A DNA stretch of 8,021 nt from Pseudomonadota bacterium (lineage in GTDB: Bacteria > Pseudomonadota > Alphaproteobacteria > Micropepsales > Micropepsaceae), in the NCBI GenBank assembly GCA_025360685.1, contig JANYBR010000083.1, positions 1 to 8,021 on the forward strand, in the 5' to 3' direction. Within the stretch, counting starts at the first letter, position 1. Each line of letters begins with the position of its first letter. The notes below the pieces were generated by a model. That model did not search any database and was not told the origin of the DNA. It worked only from the letters and a program-made list of their open reading frames with translations. Positions 1-6,592 of this stretch are shown here, piece by piece. The translations under genes were made by a program, and so were the position numbers.

Positions 1-453
1 GGCATGCACAATGTCGCGATGGCGCAGCGCGCGCTCGACATGGCGGTCAAGCACGTCACCAACCGTTCGACATTCGGAAAGCCGCTGTCGGACCGGCAAG
101 GCGTGCAGTTCATGCTCGCCGACTGCGCCAGCGAGCTCTACATCGCACGCTTGATGCTGCTGCACATCGCCTACAAGGCCGAGAAGGGCATGGACCTGCG
201 CCAGGAGAACGGCATCGCGAAGGTCTTCCTCGCACACATGGTCCACAAGGTCGTCGACACCGCGATCCAGCTGCATGGCGCGCTTGGCTACAGCCAGGAT
301 ACGCCGCTCGCCGCCTGGTACACGCATATCCGCTCGCAGCGTTTGGTCGACGGGCCCGACGAGGTGCATCGCTGGACCACGGGCCGCAATGTCATCAAGG
401 CATATAAGCAGTTCGGCACGACGGCGTCGGCAGCGGGTGGCGATCTGATCTGA
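1..453 (+). CDS. Acyl-CoA dehydrogenase, C-terminal part (5' end outside window)
   Basis: The reading frame is open from base 1 to a TGA at 451-453, giving 150 residues of a protein that starts upstream. It is the all-helical C-terminal domain of an acyl-CoA dehydrogenase, a flavoenzyme that makes the 2,3 double bond in acyl-CoA thioesters. Visible signatures, in fragment numbering, are RSTFGKPL at 22-29 with the following Q and FMLAD (flavin and subunit contacts), IQLHGALGYSQDTPL at 89-103, and DGPDEVHR at 117-124. The DGPDEVH form resembles ACAD10/ACAD11-type and related FadE proteins, where it stands in the region of the classical EGT motif, so the substrate may differ from short or medium straight-chain acyl-CoA. 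That assignment is an inference. The ATG at 4 is an internal Met, not a start. The next gene begins about 118 bases downstream with no clear terminator between, and no functional link is evident. Confidence 0.93.
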   Translation, partial: GMHNVAMAQRALDMAVKHVTNRSTFGKPLSDRQGVQFMLADCASELYIARLMLLHIAYKAEKGMDLRQENGIAKVFLAHMVHKVVDTAIQLHGALGYSQDTPLAAWYTHIRSQRLVDGPDEVHRWTTGRNVIKAYKQFGTTASAAGGDLI

Positions 454-571
454 GCGTGGCGGCGCCAGCATCCGTGCTTGCGCAGGTGGCGTCGAGAAGG
501 CAGCATCGCGGCTTGGGGACAGTATTGGCGCGCGCTGCTCGAAAGGGCGCGTGCTTCAGAGTTCGTGCCAC

Positions 572-1354
572 ATGCAGGTCCTTGCCGCCGGCGAGTTGAA
601 CGAAAAAGCATTCCTGGATTTCGTCGGGAAGCATGCGCGCGCGACGGGTCCGGGATTTCTCAGTGCGCTGGCGATGCACGCGATCGTCGTTGCGCTCATC
701 GTCCTGCTGGGCATGCAAATCGGCTCATCGCCGCAGCTCGCTGTGCCCCACATCGTGCCGGTCGATGTAATACAACTCGGCGAACAGACCGCATCACTGC
801 CCTCGCCGCTCAAATCCGCCATGCCGCAGCAGAAACGCGTGCCGGCGGCGCGGCGCGAACAAACAAGCCCGGTGCCGCCCGAAGGTGTCTCACCGCGGGC
901 AAGCAAACCCATGCCGCTGGAAAATCTCGACGCCAAGCTGCGGGCGTTGGCGCGTTTGCGCCAGCCGCAAACCGATCCGCGCGTAGTGGCCATTTCCGGA
1001 GAGGCCGATGTCACCTCGACCAGCGCCGATGCAGTGCCTGGCGATCAGGCTGCCTACGGCGTACGCGACTTCGTACGCCAGCATGTCGTGCGCCATTGGA
1101 GTCTCGACCTGCACACGCTTGGCGGGCGCAGCTTCGGAATCGCCATTCATGTGGTGATGACGCGCGCCGGCGCGATCCGCAAAGCCGAGATCGTCGACAT
1201 GGAGCGCTATCGTACCGATGCCGTGTTCCGCGACATCGCGCTCAGCGCGCGCAACGCGGTTTTGCTGTCGTCACCGGTGCCGCTGCCGGCCGGCAACTAC
1301 CCCGAGCAAATGGATATGGTCTTGACCTTCAATCCGCGCGACGCTTTGCAGTAA
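572..1354 (+). CDS. TonB/TolA-like cell-envelope protein
   Basis: This 260-residue protein has the architecture of a TonB or TolA energy transducer. A short cytoplasmic N-terminus is followed by one hydrophobic membrane span at about residues 28-48, then a Pro/Ala/Arg-rich periplasmic linker (about 55-160). The C-terminal domain (about 163-258) carries W176, a strand pattern ending in IHVVMTRAGAIRKAEIV, an SARNAV helix, PLPAG and a final LTFNP, which recalls TolA domain III and TonB-like C-termini. Such proteins couple the inner-membrane proton gradient, through ExbBD or TolQR, to the outer membrane. No exbBD, tolQR, tolB or pal gene is visible nearby, and the linker is much shorter than that of E. 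coli TolA, so the partner is unknown. The start is uncertain: ATG 572 was preferred, but GTG 551 lies in frame with AAAGGG only three bases upstream. The gene ends 5 bases from the convergent SUMF1 gene. Confidence 0.72.
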   Translation: MQVLAAGELNEKAFLDFVGKHARATGPGFLSALAMHAIVVALIVLLGMQIGSSPQLAVPHIVPVDVIQLGEQTASLPSPLKSAMPQQKRVPAARREQTSPVPPEGVSPRASKPMPLENLDAKLRALARLRQPQTDPRVVAISGEADVTSTSADAVPGDQAAYGVRDFVRQHVVRHWSLDLHTLGGRSFGIAIHVVMTRAGAIRKAEIVDMERYRTDAVFRDIALSARNAVLLSSPVPLPAGNYPEQMDMVLTFNPRDALQ

Positions 1355-1359
1355 CACAA

Positions 1360-2268
1360 TCAAGGTAGCGAGCGCGCGACGCGAAAGCCGGCCAGGCTGG
1401 AATAGTCATACTCGTCCTGTGTCACGCTCCCGGCCGTGCGCGCCGCCGAACGCACGAAGATCGGTACATTGTCCCACGAACCGCCGCGCAGCACATGCTT
1501 GCCGCAATCGGCGCCGCTCCAGGCGCTACCGTCGGAGGGCGCACCGACATAGCTCTTGTGCCAGCAATCGGCCGTCCATTGCCAGGCATTGCCGAGTACG
1601 CCGTAAAGGCCAAACGGATTGGGCGCGAAACTGTCGGCGTCCGTCAGGACGCGATCGTCGGACTTGCTGCCGCAGCCGTTGCAGTTCGCATTATCCGTTC
1701 CAACCCCATTGCCCCACCAGCGCGATGTCAGCGTGCCGCCGCGCGCCGCATATTCCCATTCGGCTTCGCTCGGCAGGCGATACGGTCCACCATGCCGCGC
1801 CAGTTCGGGATGCGCGGCATGCGCTCTGGCGTTCAACCAACCGACATAGGTCTGTGCATCCTTCCAGCCGACACAGGTGGCGGGCCAGGTCGGCGGCTCG
1901 GCATCGGAGCGCGGATAGGCTCGCCCGTGGCCTGGCGACTGCCAACCAAGAGTCAGCGTCTTGTTGCACGGTGCGGGCTGATAGCCGGTGTCGCGCAGGA
2001 AGGCGAGAAACTCCGCCGTCGTCACGTCGAACTTGCCAAGCGCGAAGGCACGGATACTGACACGATGCTGCGGGCCCTCGGCATCGAAACGGCCCGGTTC
2101 ATCCGCCGGACTACCCATCAAGAAGGCACCTGCCGGTATCCCCACCATCAACGGACAGCCGGTGCACTCCTGAAATTCGCGCTCCTTGCGCTCCTGGGCC
2201 GCCGCCGAAAGACTCGCATAAATCGCAAGCAGCAGGATGGAAAAACATACGTACAGAATTCGTCGCAT
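1360..2268 (-). CDS. Secreted SUMF1/FGE-sulfatase-domain protein (no FGE cysteines)
   Basis: This 302-residue protein begins with a clear Sec signal peptide (MRR, a hydrophobic stretch to about residue 21, then AAA before Q25), so it is probably periplasmic or exported. The rest is a SUMF1 (formylglycine-generating enzyme-like, C-type-lectin-related) domain: IPAGAFLMGS at 44-53, YRLPSEAEWEYAARGG at 163-178, NPFGLYGVLGNAWQW at 217-231, LRGGSWDN at 260-267 and GFRVAR at 294-299. In true formylglycine-generating enzymes the segment after GGS carries two catalytic cysteines; here it reads GGSWDNVPIFVRSAAR with none, so sulfatase activation is unlikely. Cysteines in the mature protein at 35, 38, 101, 132, 196, 199, 235 and 255 include two CxxC pairs and suggest disulfides. 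ATG 2268 was chosen because it opens the signal peptide; TTG 2295 is an in-frame alternative. It is the last gene of the minus-strand cluster. The true function is unknown. Confidence 0.88.
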   Translation of the reverse strand: MRRILYVCFSILLLAIYASLSAAAQERKEREFQECTGCPLMVGIPAGAFLMGSPADEPGRFDAEGPQHRVSIRAFALGKFDVTTAEFLAFLRDTGYQPAPCNKTLTLGWQSPGHGRAYPRSDAEPPTWPATCVGWKDAQTYVGWLNARAHAAHPELARHGGPYRLPSEAEWEYAARGGTLTSRWWGNGVGTDNANCNGCGSKSDDRVLTDADSFAPNPFGLYGVLGNAWQWTADCWHKSYVGAPSDGSAWSGADCGKHVLRGGSWDNVPIFVRSAARTAGSVTQDEYDYSSLAGFRVARSLP

Positions 2269-2346
2269 CGCGGAGAGCTCGATCGTTCGCTGCAAAACTA
2301 TGGGCCGATCCGCGCAGCGGCAAGCCGTTCACGCGTATGTGCGTTC

Positions 2347-3099
2347 TCAGGGCAACAACAATGCTCCGCCGACCAGTTCCTGGAGCAGCTTGGTGCGCGG
2401 ATATGGCGTGCCCGTGTATTGACGGAAACCTTCAGCGTAGGACACGCCAAACAGCCGCCCACGCTTGGCGGTCCATTGCTGCATGGCGCCCATGTAATCG
2501 TCGATGCCGTGCTGCTTGAGCACCCAGTTGCGTTGGCTGGCATGAGCGGCGAGCATCGCGCACTTCTTGTCGAAATACTGCGTCACATCGACGGCGAATT
2601 CGGGCTCGATCGGCTTGCCCGCGCGGTCGCGGCCTTCGATCGGATCCATGAAATAGAGATGCGGGATAGCATTCAAGGCGCGCTCAGGACCAGTTTTGTA
2701 GTTGGGTACGGATGACGCGAACAACGCATCGCGCACCAGAACGCTGGTCGCTTCATGATCGGGGTGATAGTCGGCCGGCGCGGCCGTGATCACAATGTCG
2801 GGCCGCGCGGCGCGCACCAGCTCGGTGGTCCAGCGGCGCGACGGATCGTCATTGAAGACGCAAAGATCGCCGAACGCGGCACCAATATAGTCGGCTCCGA
2901 TGAGCGCCGCAGCCATGGCGGCTTCCTGCCGACGGACCTTCGCGGTTTCCTCAAGCGTCATCTCGACGGAACCGCAATCGCCCGCTGTCATGGTCGCAAT
3001 CGTGATGTGATGACCCCTCGCCGCCAGCAGCGCCAGGGTGGCGGCGCAGAGCGTCTCGATGTCGTCAGGATGGGCGTGAACGGCGAGTATGCGGCTCAT
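2347..3099 (-). CDS. PIG-L/LmbE-family deacetylase
   Basis: This 250-residue protein belongs to the PIG-L (LmbE-like) zinc-dependent deacetylase family, which removes N-acyl groups, typically acetyl from GlcNAc-containing substrates such as those of MshB, BshB and PIG-L. The family metal site is complete: AHPDD at 9-13 (H10 and D13 as metal ligands, D12 as likely catalytic base), the family RxxE-type element RRQE at 56-59, and YHPDHEAT at 111-118 supplying the third histidine ligand. The end of the domain shows YAEGF at 221-225. No signal peptide or membrane span is visible, so it should act in the cytoplasm. ATG 3099 directly precedes the first beta strand (SRILAVHAH), although no good ribosome-binding site is seen. 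It starts 24 bases after the flavoprotein stop, consistent with co-transcription. The substrate cannot be told; no bacillithiol or mycothiol pathway gene is nearby. Confidence 0.92.
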   Translation of the reverse strand: MSRILAVHAHPDDIETLCAATLALLAARGHHITIATMTAGDCGSVEMTLEETAKVRRQEAAMAAALIGADYIGAAFGDLCVFNDDPSRRWTTELVRAARPDIVITAAPADYHPDHEATSVLVRDALFASSVPNYKTGPERALNAIPHLYFMDPIEGRDRAGKPIEPEFAVDVTQYFDKKCAMLAAHASQRNWVLKQHGIDDYMGAMQQWTAKRGRLFGVSYAEGFRQYTGTPYPRTKLLQELVGGALLLP

Positions 3100-3123
3100 G
3101 GCGTGATCATCGCCAATGCGCGT

Positions 3124-4341
3124 TCAGAGCGCAAACCGGCGCAGGGCCGCGCGGGCGACAAATGCGCCGCTGGCGAGCACGGCCTGCACCAGATAGCCGC
3201 CGGTGGGCGCTTCCCAGTCCAGCATTTCTCCGGCCACATAGACGTTCGGCAGCGCGCGGAGCATCAGATTTTCGTCGACCGAGCCGAATGCCACGCCACC
3301 AGCCGACGAGATGGCGCGCGCGATCGGTTGGGGCGCGAGCAATGAAACCGGCACGCATTTGATCTTGCCGGAAAGTATTTCGAGATCGCCGCCAAAGGCC
3401 AAACCATGCGCCTCGCGCAACAAATTGATTTCGACAGGTGACAGATGAAGTGCTTTGCGCAGGAAATTCGACAGCGTGTTTTTGCCACGCGGAGTTCGCA
3501 GTTTGCTCGCGAGGTCGCCCTCCGATGCTTCGGGACGCAAATCGATTGCAATTTCGACCGGTCCGCGTCGCGCGATTGCATTTCGCAATGGCGCACTCAG
3601 CGCATACACCGCGCCGCCCTCGATGCCATAGGATGTGACCAACAATTCGCCGCGAGCCTGGTGGCCTTCGAACTTTATCGCGATGTTCTTCAGCGGCGTG
3701 CCGGCAAAACGGTTGCGAAAGGTGGCGCTCCAGGAAACCGCAAAGCCGCAGTTCGACGGCGCCAAAGGCACGATTTCCACCCCGCGCTGTTCGAGAATTT
3801 TCGCCCAGCCGCCGTCCGATCCAAGGCGTGGCCAGCTGGCGCCGCCAAGGGCCAGAATTGTCGCGTCGGCGAGGACATGTTCTGGGCCGTGAGGCGTCTC
3901 GAACAGAAGCGAACCCTCTTCGTCCCAACCTCGCCAGCGATGGCGCAATCGAACCTGAACGCCCTGCCCACCCAAGCGCTTGAGCCAGGCGCGCAGAAGC
4001 GGAGACGCCTTCATCGCTTTCGGAAATATCTTCCCGCTTGAGCCGACGAAGGTCTCCTGCCCCAATCCATGTGCCCACTCGATCAGCGTCGACGGCGGAA
4101 ACCCTTCGATGATGGGGCGCAACTGCGGAGCGGCCGCGCCATAGCGTGACATGAACTGCTCGAACGGCTCGGAGTGCGTGAGGTTGAGGCCGCCGCGTCC
4201 CGCCATCAACAGCTTGCGCCCCAACGACGGCATGCGGTCATAGATCGTTACCTGGTGTCCGCCAGAACTCAGGATTTCGGCGGTCATCAGGCCTGCAGGC
4301 CCACCGCCGATCACCGCAATTGCCGAACGCTCTTTCTCCAT
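3124..4341 (-). CDS. NAD(P)/FAD-dependent oxidoreductase, HI0933/TIGR03862-like flavoprotein
   Basis: This 405-residue protein belongs to the HI0933/YhiN/BaiN superfamily of flavoproteins and most resembles the TIGR03862 (PP_4765) branch, whose reaction is not established. It has a Rossmann dinucleotide-binding motif GGGPAGL at 12-18, the family segment GRKLLMAGRGGLNLTH at 41-56, GGASWPRLGSDG at 166-177, and a C-terminal FAD-binding motif AGEMLDWEAPTGGY at 370-383 followed by the helix VQAVLASG. In HI0933/BaiN proteins the equivalent of GLNLTH usually reads GRCN.TN, so the change marks the subfamily. ATG 4341 was chosen because it lies just before the Rossmann strand; GTG 4380, with AAAGGAAAGG immediately upstream, would add 13 residues and reach into the divergent gene's leader. 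No membrane or export signal is seen. It is the first gene of the minus-strand cluster with the PIG-L and SUMF1 genes. Confidence 0.92.
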   Translation of the reverse strand: MEKERSAIAVIGGGPAGLMTAEILSSGGHQVTIYDRMPSLGRKLLMAGRGGLNLTHSEPFEQFMSRYGAAAPQLRPIIEGFPPSTLIEWAHGLGQETFVGSSGKIFPKAMKASPLLRAWLKRLGGQGVQVRLRHRWRGWDEEGSLLFETPHGPEHVLADATILALGGASWPRLGSDGGWAKILEQRGVEIVPLAPSNCGFAVSWSATFRNRFAGTPLKNIAIKFEGHQARGELLVTSYGIEGGAVYALSAPLRNAIARRGPVEIAIDLRPEASEGDLASKLRTPRGKNTLSNFLRKALHLSPVEINLLREAHGLAFGGDLEILSGKIKCVPVSLLAPQPIARAISSAGGVAFGSVDENLMLRALPNVYVAGEMLDWEAPTGGYLVQAVLASGAFVARAALRRFAL

Positions 4342-4418
4342 CTGGCCTGTATCGGCAAGGCAGTGAGTCCATGCAAGCACCCTTTCCTTTGCCGCGACCG
4401 TTGGATATTGGTCCGGCC
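4342..4418. promoter_or_regulatory. Divergent intergenic spacer between two flavoprotein genes
   Basis: This 77-base spacer separates the head-to-head starts at 4341 (minus) and 4419 (plus) and must hold, or lie close to, the promoters of both transcription units. I find no convincing -35/-10 pair, operator palindrome or riboswitch fold in it. If the plus-strand gene instead starts at ATG 4371, which has AAGG at 4357-4360 upstream, the spacer shrinks to 29 bases. If the minus gene starts at GTG 4380, the two coding regions overlap. The promoter role is inferred from gene orientation only. Confidence 0.35.
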
Positions 4419-6038
4419 ATGCTGCGTCTGACGGAAATCAAGCTGCCGCTCGACCATGAACCGGATGCGATCCGCGCCGCGGTCCTCCGGCGGTTGCGCA
4501 TCCCGGCCAGCGACCTGGCGTCCGTTGCGGTTTTCAAGCGAACCCACGATGCCCGCAAAAAATCGGCGATCGTCTTTATCTATTCGCTCGACGTGACGTT
4601 GCGCGATGAGGCGGCGATCCTGAAACGTTTCGCAGGCGACCCGCAGGTGCGGCCCTCGCCGGACATGGAGTACCGCCTGGTCGCGCGCGCGCCGGAGCGC
4701 AGCGAACGTCGGCCGGTCGTGATCGGTGCTGGGCCGTGCGGACTCTTCGCCGGTCTCATCCTGGCCCAGATGGGTTTTCGCCCGATCATCCTGGATCGCG
4801 GCAAAGTGGTGCGTGAACGCACCAAGGACACCTGGGGTCTGTGGCGGCGCTCCGTTCTCAATCCCGAATCCAATGTGCAGTTCGGCGAAGGCGGCGCGGG
4901 CACATTTTCGGACGGCAAGCTCTACAGCCAGATCAAGGATCCGCGGTTTCTCGGTCGCAAGGTACTCACCGAATTCGTCAAGACCGGGGCGCCGGAGGAA
5001 ATCCTGATCGACACGCATCCACACATCGGAACATTCCGGCTTGTGACCATGGTGGAGAGCCTGCGCAAAACAATCGAGTCGCTGGGCGGCGAATATCGTT
5101 TTCAGAGCAGAGTCGATGATCTCGACATAGAAACGCATGGCGGCCGGCGCCGGGTGCGCGCCGTGGTGTTGGCGGACGGGACGCGCGTTGCGGCCGATCA
5201 TGTCGTGCTGGCACCGGGACACAGCGCCCGCGACACGTTCGAAATGCTCGTGGCGCACGGGGTCGACATCGAAGCGAAACCTTTTTCCATAGGTTTTCGC
5301 ATCGAGCATCCACAGTCGCTGATCGACCGTGCGCGCTACGGCAAGAGCATCAAGGCGCTCGGCGCGGCCGATTATCGGCTCGTCCATCACGCATCGAACG
5401 GCCGCTCCGTCTATAGTTTCTGCATGTGCCCGGGGGGAACTGTCGTCGCCGCAACCAGCGAAGCGGGACGGGTCGCGACCAACGGCATGAGCCAATACTC
5501 GCGCAACGAACGCAATGCGAATGCAGGCATCGTCGTAGGCATCACGCCAGCCGATTTTCCCGGGCACGCGCTGGCAGGCATCGAATTGCAGCGCAAATGG
5601 GAAGCACGCGCCTTCGAAGCGGGCGGCGGTACCTACGCCGCGCCGGCCCAGCTGGTCGGCGATTTCCTTGCCGGCCGTGCGTCGACGTCGCTTGGCGGCG
5701 TGGTTCCGTCGTACCGCCCCGGTGTGATGCTCACGGATCTTTCGAGCTGTCTGCCGGATTATGCAATCGCCGCGATCCGCGAGGCGCTACCCGCCTTCGG
5801 CCGCCAGATCCCCGGCTTCGACATGGCGGATGCCGTTCTGACCGGCGTGGAAACGCGTACCTCCTCGCCGATCCGCATCAGGCGTAACGACGATTTCGAG
5901 AGCGTCAACACGATCGGGCTCTACCCCGCCGGCGAAGGCGCAGGTTTTGCGGGCGGCATACTTTCCGCCGCGGTCGACGGCATCAAGGTCGCCGAAGCGG
6001 TAGCACATAGCGTGGCGGCCAGCCTAGCCCTTGCGTGA
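4419..6038 (+). CDS. FAD-dependent dehydrogenase, COG2509-like
   Basis: This 539-residue protein resembles the COG2509 group of uncharacterised FAD-dependent dehydrogenases. An N-terminal domain of about 95 residues (LTEIKLPLDHEPDAIRAAVL, then AVFKRTHDARKK) precedes the Rossmann motif VIGAGPCGLFAG at 101-112. Next come FGEGGAGTFSDGKL at 155-168, a pyridine-nucleotide-disulphide-oxidoreductase-like core, FCMCPGG at 334-340 and the C-terminal FAD contact YPAGEGAGFAGGILSAAVDG at 502-521. The cysteine pair C335/C337 in FCMCPGG is a family feature and could be redox-active or structural. No transmembrane segment is visible, so it is probably cytoplasmic. ATG 4419 was chosen because homologues, from memory, begin near the sequence MLRLTEIKLPLDH; ATG 4371 is an alternative. 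Its length fits the family. It is divergent from another flavoprotein and lies 55 bases before the FKBP gene. Substrate and physiological role are unknown. Confidence 0.91.
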   Translation: MLRLTEIKLPLDHEPDAIRAAVLRRLRIPASDLASVAVFKRTHDARKKSAIVFIYSLDVTLRDEAAILKRFAGDPQVRPSPDMEYRLVARAPERSERRPVVIGAGPCGLFAGLILAQMGFRPIILDRGKVVRERTKDTWGLWRRSVLNPESNVQFGEGGAGTFSDGKLYSQIKDPRFLGRKVLTEFVKTGAPEEILIDTHPHIGTFRLVTMVESLRKTIESLGGEYRFQSRVDDLDIETHGGRRRVRAVVLADGTRVAADHVVLAPGHSARDTFEMLVAHGVDIEAKPFSIGFRIEHPQSLIDRARYGKSIKALGAADYRLVHHASNGRSVYSFCMCPGGTVVAATSEAGRVATNGMSQYSRNERNANAGIVVGITPADFPGHALAGIELQRKWEARAFEAGGGTYAAPAQLVGDFLAGRASTSLGGVVPSYRPGVMLTDLSSCLPDYAIAAIREALPAFGRQIPGFDMADAVLTGVETRTSSPIRIRRNDDFESVNTIGLYPAGEGAGFAGGILSAAVDGIKVAEAVAHSVAASLALA

Positions 6039-6093
6039 ACCGGACGGAACACGCTCTAACCCGTGGCGCAATCCGCGCGAGGCAATCGGTAAC

Positions 6094-6591
6094 ATGACTA
6101 TGAAGTTCTTGTCCTCACTGGCGGCCGTCGTGATCGCCGGGGCTTTGGTCGGCGGCTGCAGCAAACAGCAACCATCCAGCGCGCATTACGACCTGACACC
6201 GCAGTCCAACCAGAAGTATCTGGCCGACAACGGGGCGCAGAAAGGCGTTGTCACCACTGCCAGCGGGCTGCAATACCGCGTCACCACTTCCGGCAATGGC
6301 AAGAAAGTGACGAGCCCGACAGACGTCGTGACGGTCACCTATAAGGGTTGGACGATCGATGGCCATGTCTTCGATCAGACCCAGCCAGGCCAGACGGCGA
6401 GCTTTCCCGCCGGCCGACTGATTCCCGGCTGGGTGGAAGCACTCAAGCTGATGCGCGAGGGCGACGAATGGCAGCTCGTGATTCCGTCTGGGCTCGCCTA
6501 CGGGGCGGATGGCGCCGGTGCGGACATCGGGCCCAACCAGACTCTGGTCTTCAACATGAAACTGATTTCCGTGGCGCCGCCCGGTCCGTGA
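6094..6591 (+). CDS. FKBP-type peptidyl-prolyl cis-trans isomerase lipoprotein
   Basis: This 165-residue protein is a lipoprotein prolyl isomerase that should help fold proteins in the periplasm. The signal peptide (MTMKFLSSLAAVVIAGA) ends in the lipobox LVGGC, with C22 as the lipidated residue. After a linker, the FKBP domain occupies about 52-160. The canonical pocket residues are all present: Y83 (TYKG), F93 and D94 (HVFD), F104 (SFPAG), I110 and W113 (LIPGW), Y136 (LAYG) and F153 (LVFNMKL), so it should be active. It lacks the long dimerisation helix of Mip/FkpA proteins. ATG 6094 was chosen for the signal peptide and GAGG at 6079-6082; ATG 6100 would also work. Starting at 6031 would add an arginine-rich segment that does not suit a signal peptide. 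The stop is one base before the dihydrouridine synthase start, suggesting translational coupling. Confidence 0.94.
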   Translation: MTMKFLSSLAAVVIAGALVGGCSKQQPSSAHYDLTPQSNQKYLADNGAQKGVVTTASGLQYRVTTSGNGKKVTSPTDVVTVTYKGWTIDGHVFDQTQPGQTASFPAGRLIPGWVEALKLMREGDEWQLVIPSGLAYGADGAGADIGPNQTLVFNMKLISVAPPGP

Positions 6592-6592
6592 G

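Noticed and set aside
454..571. Terminator or small gene between the acyl-CoA dehydrogenase and TonB/TolA-like genes
   Set aside because: The only palindrome (TGGCG/CGCCA near the start) has a one-base loop and no T-run, and no credible small coding frame stands out.
478..1368. Plus-strand open frame of 296 codons overlapping the TonB/TolA-like gene
   Set aside because: Its translation is extremely Arg/Ala-rich with no domain, while the alternative frame has a membrane span, linker and TonB/TolA-like C-terminus.
2269..2346. Possible promoter before the SUMF1 gene (TTGCCG, 17 bases, TAGTTT on the minus strand)
   Set aside because: The -10 candidate matches only half of the consensus, and such matches are expected by chance; not enough to call a promoter.
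1495..2715. Long plus-strand open frame of 406 codons
   Set aside because: It is antisense to the SUMF1 and PIG-L genes, shows no recognisable domain, and is explained by the high GC content and codon structure of the opposite strand.
4311..5567. Long minus-strand open frame of 418 codons
   Set aside because: It lies antisense within the COG2509-like dehydrogenase, whose motifs are clear. Its translation is low-complexity in Arg, Asp and His and matches no family I recognise.
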